Source: Helicobacter baculiformis
Lineage (GTDB): Bacteria > Campylobacterota > Campylobacteria > Campylobacterales > Helicobacteraceae
DNA length: 51,097 nt
Assembly (NCBI RefSeq): GCF_900197685.1
Contig: NZ_FZMF01000012.1
Location: forward strand, 1-51,097
Reading direction: 5' to 3'
Under the pieces are notes generated by a model. It made no database searches and was not told the DNA's origin. It saw only the letters and a program-made list of their open reading frames with translations. The translations under genes were made by a program, and so were the position numbers. Shown one piece after another: positions 44,091 through 51,097 of this stretch (its first letter is position 1; each line of letters opens with the position of its first letter).

Positions 44091-45207
44091 CTATGTGGAG
44101 GTCAACACCCACGCCCTAGTACATAATTTTCAAGTCATGCGCGCTTTGCTGGGGGCTAAGATGAGCATCATGGCGGTGGTGAAAGCAAATGCCTATGGAT
44201 GTGGCGCGCTAGAGGCAAGCCGTGTCTTTGTAGAGCAGGGGGTGGAGTATTTGGGGGTAGCGACCTTTGATGAAGCCCTAGAATTGCGCGCGTGCTTTGA
44301 AAAAGTGCCCATTCTCATTCTAGGCTTCACTCCAGATCACATGGCACAAGAGCTCATCCAAGCCAATATCACCCAAACCCTCTTTTGTGAAAAACAGGCG
44401 CGCCATTTTTCACAAACCGCGCTCAAATTGGGGCGCAAACTCAAGGTGCATATCAAAATAGACACGGGCATGAGCCGTTTGGGTTACTTCCCCACCCCCA
44501 AAGCCGCGCACGCCATCGCCCAAATCGCCCAGCTCAAGGGGCTAGAACTAGAGGGCATTTTCACCCACCATAGCAACGCGGACGCGCTCTATAAAAATTA
44601 CGCCCAAAAACAAGCCGAACAATTTGTAGCATTTGTCGATCAACTCAAAGGCATGGGATTAGAGTTTAAATACCAGCACATGGCTAATAGCGCGTGCGCA
44701 CTGAGCATGCCCAGCTATGGCATGAATTTAGCCCGCGTGGGGCTAGCTCTCTATGGCTTACACCCCTCTATTTACACCCAAGACGCTCTAGAGAAAAAGG
44801 GTTTTGCTTTGCGCCATGTCCTCACCCTCAAAGCCCAGATTGTGAGTTTAAAAGACATCCCGGCGGGGAGATTGGTAGGCTATGGGGAGGATTACTATTG
44901 CATGAAAAACACCCGCGTAGGGGTTTTGCCCTTAGGCTATGGGGATGGGTTTTCTAAAATCTTGGGCAATAAAGCGTGGGGGCTCTTGCATGGGCAAAAA
45001 GTGCCCATCATCGGGGGGGTGTGCATGGATCAATGCTTTATTGATGTGGGTAGTATAAAGGCACAAGAGGGCGATGAGGTGATTCTCTTAGGCGATCCTG
45101 CAAGTGGGGCGATGGGGGCTGGGGACATTGCCAAAATCTTAGGTATCATCAATTATGAAGCTATCACCATGCTCACCAAACGCCTCCCACGCGTGTATTT
45201 GTCCTAA
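44071..45207 (+). CDS. alr: Alanine racemase
   Basis: Alr interconverts L- and D-alanine with PLP, supplying D-Ala for peptidoglycan and D-Ala substrate for DadA. The start ATG 44071 gives MLPTRASYVEVN; a GTG two codons earlier is also possible, both inside the end of alsT. Of 378 residues, Lys38 in AVVKANAYGCG binds PLP, HIKIDTGMSRLGYFP is the second conserved block, and GGVCMDQCFIDVG near the C-terminus carries the substrate-side residues. Complete. A 53-base gap follows before the phase-variable gene. Confidence 0.95.
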   Translation: MLPTRASYVEVNTHALVHNFQVMRALLGAKMSIMAVVKANAYGCGALEASRVFVEQGVEYLGVATFDEALELRACFEKVPILILGFTPDHMAQELIQANITQTLFCEKQARHFSQTALKLGRKLKVHIKIDTGMSRLGYFPTPKAAHAIAQIAQLKGLELEGIFTHHSNADALYKNYAQKQAEQFVAFVDQLKGMGLEFKYQHMANSACALSMPSYGMNLARVGLALYGLHPSIYTQDALEKKGFALRHVLTLKAQIVSLKDIPAGRLVGYGEDYYCMKNTRVGVLPLGYGDGFSKILGNKAWGLLHGQKVPIIGGVCMDQCFIDVGSIKAQEGDEVILLGDPASGAMGAGDIAKILGIINYEAITMLTKRLPRVYLS

Positions 45208-45260
45208 ATAAATTTTTTTATGCTAAGCTTCCGGCTTCAACTTTTTCATGGAGGTGCTTT

Positions 45261-46993
45261 ATGGTGATGATGAAAACGGAGAAGAAGAGTATTTTAGAAT
45301 ATCTGTCTCAAAATAGATTTGTCATTCCCGTTTTTCAAAGACATTATGCTTGGGGAGAAGATCAGTGCACACAGCTTTGGGAAGACATTGTAGCGTTCTT
45401 TGAGGGGGGGGCGATAGTGCTCAACTAGAGGATGACCCCTATTTTTTAGGCTCAATTGTCATGTACTCCTTTCAGGGGGTTAAGGAGCAATACATCATTG
45501 ATGGGCAACAGCGCACCACAACTTTTGTTCTCCTGCTTAGAGCCATGCATGCCAAGCTTTCCAATGAGAATAACACCAATATAAAGGGAGTGATAGATAG
45601 CATCCAGTCCTGTTTGTGGCGTGTCGATCACATCACCAAAGAGCCCGACTACAACGCCCCTCATTTGCGCAGTGAGGCGGTTGCTGATGAAGAGCGCGCA
45701 ATTTTGGAGCGTATCTTAAAAGAGGGGTTGCCTACAGAAGAGTTAATAGATGATAAAAATGCTTCCAATTACGAGAAAAATTACCGCTATTTTTGCCAGC
45801 AACTAGATGAGTTTGCTAAAGAACACCCTAATAGTTTCCATGCGTTCTGCGTGTGCGTATTGCGCGCTTGTATTGTACTCCCCATTGGGTGCGAGGGACC
45901 AGATGGAGAGATGAGTTTAGAGTTTGCCCTGCGTATTTTTCACATCTTAAATGCCCGCGGACTTCCTTTAAACGATGCCGACATTTTTAAAAGTGTGATT
46001 TTTACTTATAGGAAAGGGCAGGAGAGAGAGGCTTTTATCCAACGCTGGAAAGAGCTAGAGCAAGTAGCCGATATAGAATTTCTCTTTAGGCAATACATGC
46101 ATGTGGTGCGCGCGCAAAAAGGAGATAAGAATCGTGAGATTGCCCTAAGAACTTTCTTTTTAAACAAACATAAACAGATGTTGCAAGATGGCTCTATCAT
46201 GCGAAACATTGAAACACTCGATCGATTTTGGCGTGAGGAAGAGGTTTGTTCCAAATACAGCCTCAAATCGCTTCAATTTTACGATATTTTGTATCTCACC
46301 GAAAGCGAGTATTGGAAGTGTTTAGATTCTGCATATTACATGTATTGCCTAGAAAGAGGCAAGGATTATTTCAAAAACTGCGAAGAGTTTTTGATGCGTT
46401 TGTGCGCACATCTCTTGCTCTACAGCATCAGCAAAAAAACCATCAGCTTTAAAAATGTGATTTACAACGCCTACACTTCCTTATACAAAACCGGCACTAT
46501 GGATTTTCACGCCGAAAGCAAAGACATTTTAGAGGGCAGGATTCTATCCGCGAGGAAAAGTGAGCGCAATTTCCGCGACCTTTTTAACACCTCTAGCAAA
46601 TCTAGCAAGAAGCTTACTAAGGTCTTGTTGGCTCTTAACATGTATTTAAAATACCCTCAAGAAGCAGTAGGCATATGTGATCAGGCGCAGATTGAGCACA
46701 TCTTCCCTCAAACCACGCAGTGGCGCAGGAATTACACCGGCTGGGATAAGACTAAGGCTAAACCTTTTATTGAGTCCATTGGTAATAAGATATTGCTAGA
46801 AAAACCCCTCAATATCAAAGCCAGCAATGGGTATTTTGATGATAAGAAAGTCCAATACGCTAAGTCTAACTTTGCAGAGGCTCAAGCCTTAGCCAGACTC
46901 CCTCAAAGTGATTGGTTGCAACAGGATATCGAAGCACGCAACGAGGAGATTTACACGCGCTTACACACTTTCTTTAAGCAGTATGCGATCTAA
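45261..46993 (+). CDS. GmrSD-like type IV restriction protein (DUF262 + DUF1524), frameshifted at a G8 tract
   Basis: ATG 45261 behind GGAGG opens a DUF262 start (SILEYLSQNRFVIPVFQRHY). At the run of eight G (45404-45411) the frame goes wrong and stops at 45426, giving 55 residues. One more G (nine) would join it to the rest: DDPYFLGSIV, then YIIDGQQRTTTFVLLLRAM (the DGQQR NTPase motif of DUF262), a long helical middle, and the DUF1524 HNH-like end with QIEHIFPQTTQW and SIGNKILLEKPLN. The joined product is 577 residues. DUF262/DUF1524 fusions of the GmrSD type cut modified phage DNA using nucleotide hydrolysis. The body shows no other damage, so it is probably phase-variable and OFF here, not dead. 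Restart at ATG 45461 would lack the N-terminal motif. Confidence 0.82.
45404..45411 (+). repeat. G8 homopolymer, probable phase-variation switch
   Basis: Eight consecutive G within codons 48-51 of the GmrSD-like gene. Eight gives a stop within eight codons; six or nine restore the full frame. Homopolymer tracts of this kind in Helicobacter change length by slipped-strand mispairing. Eight is at the short end for efficient slippage, and a sequencing error is an alternative explanation. Confidence 0.7.
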
Positions 46994-47385
46994 TGAGAAC
47001 TCTTAGGGGCGCACCAAACACGGCGTTCTTTGCCCGTGCAGATGTCAATATTCAAACCCATCGCCTCAAGCTCTTTGGAGCTGTGTTTCTTTTTAGCTTT
47101 AGCTAGATAGCCACGCACTTGTTCACGCATGTGCGAAAACTCTTTCCAGCTTATTTTGCTCAAATTCGCCCGCGCGCTCTGAGCAAAAGCCTTTTTAAAC
47201 TCCTTTTGATGCCCCTCATCAAGCGATCTCAAGCGTTTCACCACTTCCATGCGATAATTCAAGGCTTGACTAGCCGGCAGAGTGCCCGCGATTTTAAGCA
47301 ATTCCTCATCGCTCAGCTTGGCAAAATCATGCCCCCAAGTCAGCCCCACCGCCAAAGAAGCCAACAATAAAGCGCGTTTATACAT
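46990..47385 (-). CDS. DUF1104 family exported protein
   Basis: A 131-residue protein started at ATG 47385, chosen because AAAAGGATT precedes it and it opens with a signal peptide (MYKRALLLASLAVGLTWG). The frame extends 41 codons further without sense. The mature part is helical and basic: HDFAKLSDEELLKIAGTL, then YRMEVVKRLRSLDEGHQKEF, fitting the DUF1104 proteins I recall from Helicobacter, which occur in several copies per genome and are periplasmic. A C-terminal pair of cysteines (DICTGKERRVWC) could form a disulfide. Function unknown. It converges on the GmrSD-like gene, overlapping by four bases, and diverges from the type IIG gene. Confidence 0.75.
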   Translation of the reverse strand: MYKRALLLASLAVGLTWGHDFAKLSDEELLKIAGTLPASQALNYRMEVVKRLRSLDEGHQKEFKKAFAQSARANLSKISWKEFSHMREQVRGYLAKAKKKHSSKELEAMGLNIDICTGKERRVWCAPKSSH

Positions 47386-47465
47386 ACCAATCCTTTTAGA
47401 ATAGATGACCCGAAATCCTAACATGGATTGTGCGCATTGCTTGAGTCTTTTTATCCCCTTTAAGC

Positions 47466-47471
47466 TACAAT
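47466..47471 (+). promoter_or_regulatory. Probable -10 box of the type IIG gene
   Basis: AAGC-TACAAT lies 19 bases before the ATG at 47491, so the leader would be only about 12 bases. No clear -35. Confidence 0.5.
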
Positions 47472-47474
47472 ACT

Positions 47475-47488
47475 CCCTTTTTAAAGGG
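47475..47488 (+). promoter_or_regulatory. Short inverted repeat covering the ribosome binding site
   Basis: CCCTTTTTAAAGGG pairs its ends (CCCTTT/AAAGGG) two bases before the ATG of the type IIG gene. The right arm is the only candidate ribosome binding sequence (AAAGGG). Pairing in the mRNA would hide it, though if transcription starts near 47478 the left arm is partly lost. Confidence 0.3.
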
Positions 47489-47490
47489 AC

Positions 47491-50400
47491 ATGGTGATCA
47501 GCGAACACAACTTAAAAGACATCTTAAACTCTCTAGGCTTTGAAGCACGCAAGGGCGAGGTTTTTGAATACACTTACCCCAATAACGCCCAAATTTGCGT
47601 AGATTTCAAACACAAAAAAATCGCCTACTCTCCCCTAGATCATCGTTTTAAAGAGGGCGATTACCCTAGCAATGATGATCCTAGCACAGGCTTTATTATC
47701 CACCGCAACACCACGACTAATTTTAGCTCTAATGAAAACTTTGTGTGTTTGGTGGCGGTGCATAAGCTCCTAGAAAAGGGATACGCCCCAAAGCACATCA
47801 TTTTAGAACCCACCTTTAAAGTGGGGCATAACCAACAAGTCTATGGGGATATTTTAGTGCTCAATCAAGAATTTAACCCCCTTGTGCTCATTGAAAATAA
47901 AACTTATGGGAATGAGTTTAGCAAGGCATGGAACGCCACGCTCAAAAATGGCGACCAGCTCTTTAGTTATTACGCCGTGCATAAAATCCCCTACCTGTGC
48001 CTACTCACTTTCAAAGACGCGCACACAGCTGACATGCGCTTAATTTCTATGCAGGACAATCCCGAACATTTAGAGCGTTTGAACCGCGATTGTAAGCAGG
48101 AGGACAAAAAACGCGGCTTTGCAGACTCGAGCAACACCAACGCCAAAAGCTATTTTGAAGTCTGGAGTCAAACCTATTCAAACGCCTTCACCACGAAGGG
48201 CATTTTTGAAGAAGACATCCAAGCCTACAATATCGGCAAAACAAAATACAGCCTTGAGGACCTACGCGCCGTCTCTGCCGATCAAATCTCAAGCATTTAC
48301 CACGAATTTGCCACCATCTTACGCCACCATTCTATTGGCAATTACGAAAACAGCTTTTATATCCTTGTGGATTTGTTCTTGTGTAAGGTGATTGATGAAA
48401 TCAAAAACCCTAATGACCTACAATTCACCTACAAGGGCGTGATCTCAGACAACCCCTTTTTGTACTGCGACAGACTTTTAAACCTCTATGAAATGGGCAT
48501 TAAAGAACTCTTTAATAAACAGGTCATCAATGTTAAAAAAAGCGCCATTGGCGATCTCTTTAAAGAAGCCCAGCGTTATGAAGGCAAGTTTAAAGAAAAA
48601 TTAGACGACATCTTTGATCAACAAAAATACTTCAACATCAAAAAGTTTAATTTTATTGAGGTGGAAAACTCCGAAGAGTTTTACCTCAACTTTAAAGTCC
48701 TCGTGCAAGTGGCTGGGCTTATCGCCGACCTGCACTTGAGCCAAAGCCAAAATAACCAATTCTTAGGCGATCTGTTTGAAGGCTTTTTAAACCGCCACAT
48801 CCACCAAACCGAAGGGCGTTTTTTCACCCCCACGCCCATCACTAATTTTATCATCCACTCCTTGCCCCCCCTGCCAAATCACCCCAAAGTTTTAGACTTT
48901 GCTTGTGGGGCGGGGCATTTCTTAACCGAGTTTATGGCGCGCCACAAGGACGCGAAAGTCTATGGCATTGAGAAAAACAAAGACCTCTCCAAAGTCGCCA
49001 AACTCGCCTGCATTTTTCACAACCCCAAAAGCCAAAGCCAAGTGATTTTTCAAGACGCGCTAGACTTCATCGCCCCCCGATATGCTAAAAGCTTTGAGCT
49101 AGAAAGCTTTGATTGCCTTCTCTCCAACCCTCCCTATTCTGTGAAAGGGTTTTTAAGCACGCTCGAGCCTAGCGCGCTGAACCCCTTTAGCCTAAAAAGT
49201 GGCATTGACCCCAAGAGTTATGAAAACAATAACTCCATTGAATGCTTCTTTTTAGAGCGCGCTTTGCACTTTCTTAAAAAGGGGGGGATATGCGCGCTCA
49301 TACTGCCTGTGAGCGTCTTACAAAAGGGGGGGCTGTATGAAAAAACCCGCGCCCTCTTGCTAGAAAATTTTAAACTGCTCTGTATTGTGGAACTTAATTC
49401 GCGCACCTTTGGGAGCACGGGCACGCAGACGATCATTTTATTCGCCCAAAAGGCGCAAAAATACAGCACCGATTTATTGGACGCGCTGACTAAAGCCAAT
49501 TTTGAAGAAAAAAAGCTTGAAAAAGACTTCAAGCAAACAGAGTTTTTAAAAGAATATTGCGCCTTTAGGGGCTACCCTTATGCGGACTTTAAAGCCTTCA
49601 TGACGGACAAAAACTTAAATCCAGCCCTAGAGCAGAGCTTTAGCGAGTATTTTAGCGATTTTGAGAGTAAAGAGCCCAAAACCTTTAAAAAAAAGCTCCC
49701 CACAGAGGGACTTAAACAAGAGTGGTTTAAAGCTTCTAGCTTTTATGCCAAAGACCCCAAGCAAGAGGGCAAAGCCCAACAAAACGCGTATTTTAAAAGC
49801 AAAGACTACCAAGACACCTTAAAGGCATGGCAAAGAGAGCAAGCCCTAGAGCAAATGCACGCCCTAGAGTTAGAAAAAATGCACCTCTTTGCTCTCATTC
49901 AAGGCGAAGAGGTGCTGATTCTCAAAAGCCCTCCGGATAAAAAGAGCGATAATAAAAACAACAAGGCTAAGATTGTAGAGTTCTTGGGCTATGATTGGAG
50001 CAAGCGCAAGGGCGATGAGGGCATCAAATACACCAGCGCGCAAACAGAGGACCTAGAGAGTCAGGCACTAGGCAATGTCCAAAGTATCAAGCACATACAA
50101 ACCCCCCTTTACAACCCCCAAAACCCAGAGGACCCCACCAAACTAGCCTATGCCTTTAAAAGCTTTATGCACGCTGTGCGCACCAACACCCCCCGCCCTA
50201 ATTTAAGCCCCTATAGGGACCCAGACCCCGCAGGTTACCAACTCTTTAGCGCGCCCTTAAGGGAGTTGATAGACTTTTCTAAGGCAGTGCTAGATAGAGC
50301 GATTAACTTAACCCCCAAACAAGCCAGCCTTAACCCCTTTGAGGGGGGCAAGTATGGGTTAGTCAAAATCAAATCGCTATGTAACATAGGTAGAGGTAGA

Positions 50401-50991
50401 GTTATTAGTCATAAGGACATAGAAGCCAATAAAGGAGAATACCCCGTATATTCATCACAGACAAAAGATAACGGGATTTTGGGTTATCTAAATACTTATG
50501 ATTTTGAGGGTGAATATGTTACATGGACTACTGACGGCATTTATGCCGGGACTTGCTTTTACAGAAGCGGAAAGTTTAACTGCACGAATGTATGCGGAAC
50601 ATTAAAGATTATAGATGAAGGTAAGATACACCATAAATTTTTGTCGCTAGTCTTAAACTTGGCTACACCGAATTATGTTGTTAAGTCTGCCAATCCTAAG
50701 CTAATGAATAATGTAATGGCTGAAGTTAAAATCCCCCTACCCCCCCTAGAGGTGCAAGAGCAAATCATTACAGAATGCGCCCAAGTGGAAAAACGCTATG
50801 CTGAGGTGCGTATGAGTGTGGAGCAGTATAAAGCCTTGATTCAAGCCGTGCTAGAGGCTTGCGGAGTGTGCGGGGCGAAAAATGGGGGGGGGGGGGGAGA
50901 GAAGGCCCTCAAAAACCCAAAAAACCAAAGGGGCCTTAACCTAGAGGCGGTAAAGAACAAACCCACAGACCCAAAACTAGAGAAGTTGTAA
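47491..50991 (+). CDS. Single-chain type IIG restriction-modification enzyme with HsdS-like target domain
   Basis: A 1166-residue protein carrying nuclease, methyltransferase and specificity parts. Residues about 85-175 form a PD-(D/E)xK nuclease: Asp120 in YGDILVLN and LIENKTYG with Glu135 and Lys137. A helical connector runs to about 420. The gamma-class N6-adenine methyltransferase has motif I VLDFACGAGHFLTEF (467-481) and motif IV LLSNPPYSVKGF (NPPY at 546-549). A charged spacer (about 660-900) leads to one type I HsdS-like target recognition domain (about 955-1105: YPVYSSQTKDNGILGY, IPLPPLEVQEQII), then a helix. Right after residue 1131 a G14 tract codes five glycines and a 31-residue basic tail. 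Such enzymes methylate one strand and cut beside the site. All catalytic residues are present, so it looks active. Base use in the target domain is visibly more AT-rich than in the rest. Confidence 0.88.
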   Translation: MVISEHNLKDILNSLGFEARKGEVFEYTYPNNAQICVDFKHKKIAYSPLDHRFKEGDYPSNDDPSTGFIIHRNTTTNFSSNENFVCLVAVHKLLEKGYAPKHIILEPTFKVGHNQQVYGDILVLNQEFNPLVLIENKTYGNEFSKAWNATLKNGDQLFSYYAVHKIPYLCLLTFKDAHTADMRLISMQDNPEHLERLNRDCKQEDKKRGFADSSNTNAKSYFEVWSQTYSNAFTTKGIFEEDIQAYNIGKTKYSLEDLRAVSADQISSIYHEFATILRHHSIGNYENSFYILVDLFLCKVIDEIKNPNDLQFTYKGVISDNPFLYCDRLLNLYEMGIKELFNKQVINVKKSAIGDLFKEAQRYEGKFKEKLDDIFDQQKYFNIKKFNFIEVENSEEFYLNFKVLVQVAGLIADLHLSQSQNNQFLGDLFEGFLNRHIHQTEGRFFTPTPITNFIIHSLPPLPNHPKVLDFACGAGHFLTEFMARHKDAKVYGIEKNKDLSKVAKLACIFHNPKSQSQVIFQDALDFIAPRYAKSFELESFDCLLSNPPYSVKGFLSTLEPSALNPFSLKSGIDPKSYENNNSIECFFLERALHFLKKGGICALILPVSVLQKGGLYEKTRALLLENFKLLCIVELNSRTFGSTGTQTIILFAQKAQKYSTDLLDALTKANFEEKKLEKDFKQTEFLKEYCAFRGYPYADFKAFMTDKNLNPALEQSFSEYFSDFESKEPKTFKKKLPTEGLKQEWFKASSFYAKDPKQEGKAQQNAYFKSKDYQDTLKAWQREQALEQMHALELEKMHLFALIQGEEVLILKSPPDKKSDNKNNKAKIVEFLGYDWSKRKGDEGIKYTSAQTEDLESQALGNVQSIKHIQTPLYNPQNPEDPTKLAYAFKSFMHAVRTNTPRPNLSPYRDPDPAGYQLFSAPLRELIDFSKAVLDRAINLTPKQASLNPFEGGKYGLVKIKSLCNIGRGRVISHKDIEANKGEYPVYSSQTKDNGILGYLNTYDFEGEYVTWTTDGIYAGTCFYRSGKFNCTNVCGTLKIIDEGKIHHKFLSLVLNLATPNYVVKSANPKLMNNVMAEVKIPLPPLEVQEQIITECAQVEKRYAEVRMSVEQYKALIQAVLEACGVCGAKNGGGGGEKALKNPKNQRGLNLEAVKNKPTDPKLEKL
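50884..50897 (+). repeat. G14 homopolymer near the 3' end of the type IIG gene
   Basis: Fourteen G in codons 1132-1136. In the present length the tail reads on to 50991. One more G would stop at TAA 50937-50939, and one fewer at TAG 50942-50944, shortening the tail to 11-13 residues after the glycines. The tract is long enough to slip readily. Confidence 0.9.
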
Positions 50992-51097
50992 AACCTAGCC
51001 CAAGCTTTGCCCACCCCACCAGGGGGGGGACGGAAGGCCAAACCCTTAAAAGGAGCCGCCCTTTACCCCCAAGATACAAATTTACACGCCCTCCTCC
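50992..51097. other. End of window, no gene visible
   Basis: About 106 bases after the type IIG stop. They contain another run of eight G (51022-51029) and an AAAAGGAGCC that could be a ribosome binding site for something beyond the edge. No coding frame can be supported. Confidence 0.4.

Noticed and set aside
45208-45240. Terminator after alr
   Set aside because: A T-rich run is present but the only pairing (AAGC..GCTT) is too short and the T run precedes it.
46246-46452. ORF inside the GmrSD-like gene
   Set aside because: Out-of-frame shadow; the main frame is supported by domain motifs on both sides.
1-51097. tRNA, rRNA, CRISPR arrays, complete insertion sequences
   Set aside because: Scanned by eye; no cloverleaf with CCA-type arm, no regularly spaced repeats and no transposase motifs were found.

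Overview
The window looks like chromosome from a gastric, non-pylori Helicobacter of moderate GC (H. felis / H. bizzozeronii / H. heilmannii-like; species not proven). The evidence is Helicobacter-type proteins (a Hof outer membrane protein, DUF1882, DUF1104, a GT25 transferase), RNA-polymerase boxes of the TATAAT/TACAAT type with little -35, a sigma-28-like box, and gene blocks that match blocks I recall from H. pylori: ilvC-minD-minE-dprA-ruvX, rluD-FN3 lipoprotein-trmB-ftsEX-envC-flaG-fliD-fliS, lolD/lnt/cvpA-lysS-glyA-DUF1882-SPOR, and ridA-dadA-alsT-alr. The blocks are joined in a different order, so this is a rearranged relative rather than H. pylori itself.

Layout. 1-2150: decayed mobile DNA, with a frameshifted plasmid replication initiator (minus strand), a frameshifted type I restriction subunit hsdR (plus strand), and an orphan possible lipoprotein. 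2144-4651: mnmA and a compact type II restriction-modification pair (HNH nuclease plus beta-class methyltransferase). 4718-7366: mutY, a GT25 glycosyltransferase and a TSUP permease. 7607-9237: two intact tandem secreted cysteine-rich paralogues and the wreck of a third. 9242-13119: icd, a dynamin-like/DUF697 GTPase and gltA. 13145-15254: lipid A modification genes eptA and lpxE. 15244-19754: ppc and a large exported protein with an Arg/Ser-rich tract. 19823-32279: one long plus-strand run covering ilvC, division-site placement (minDE), DNA uptake/processing (dprA, ruvX), RNA modification (rluD, trmB), the FtsEX-EnvC septal module and the flagellar cap genes. 32763-36061: a Hof porin, lolD and lnt. 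36163-41063: cvpA to a SPOR-domain protein. 41119-45207: a D/L-alanine use operon. 45261-51097: a second restriction zone, with a GmrSD-like (DUF262/DUF1524) gene switched out of frame by a G8 tract, a small DUF1104 exported protein, and a single-chain type IIG restriction-modification-specificity enzyme carrying a G14 tract near its C-terminus.

Biology. Restriction systems sit at both ends: one dead type I subunit, one apparently intact type II pair, one probably phase-variable type IV-like enzyme in the OFF state, and one type IIG enzyme with a variable tail. The most original material is the two homopolymer-controlled defence genes, the family of secreted cysteine-rich paralogues next to icd, and the RS-domain-like exported protein downstream of ppc. 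No tRNA, rRNA, CRISPR array or complete insertion sequence was seen.
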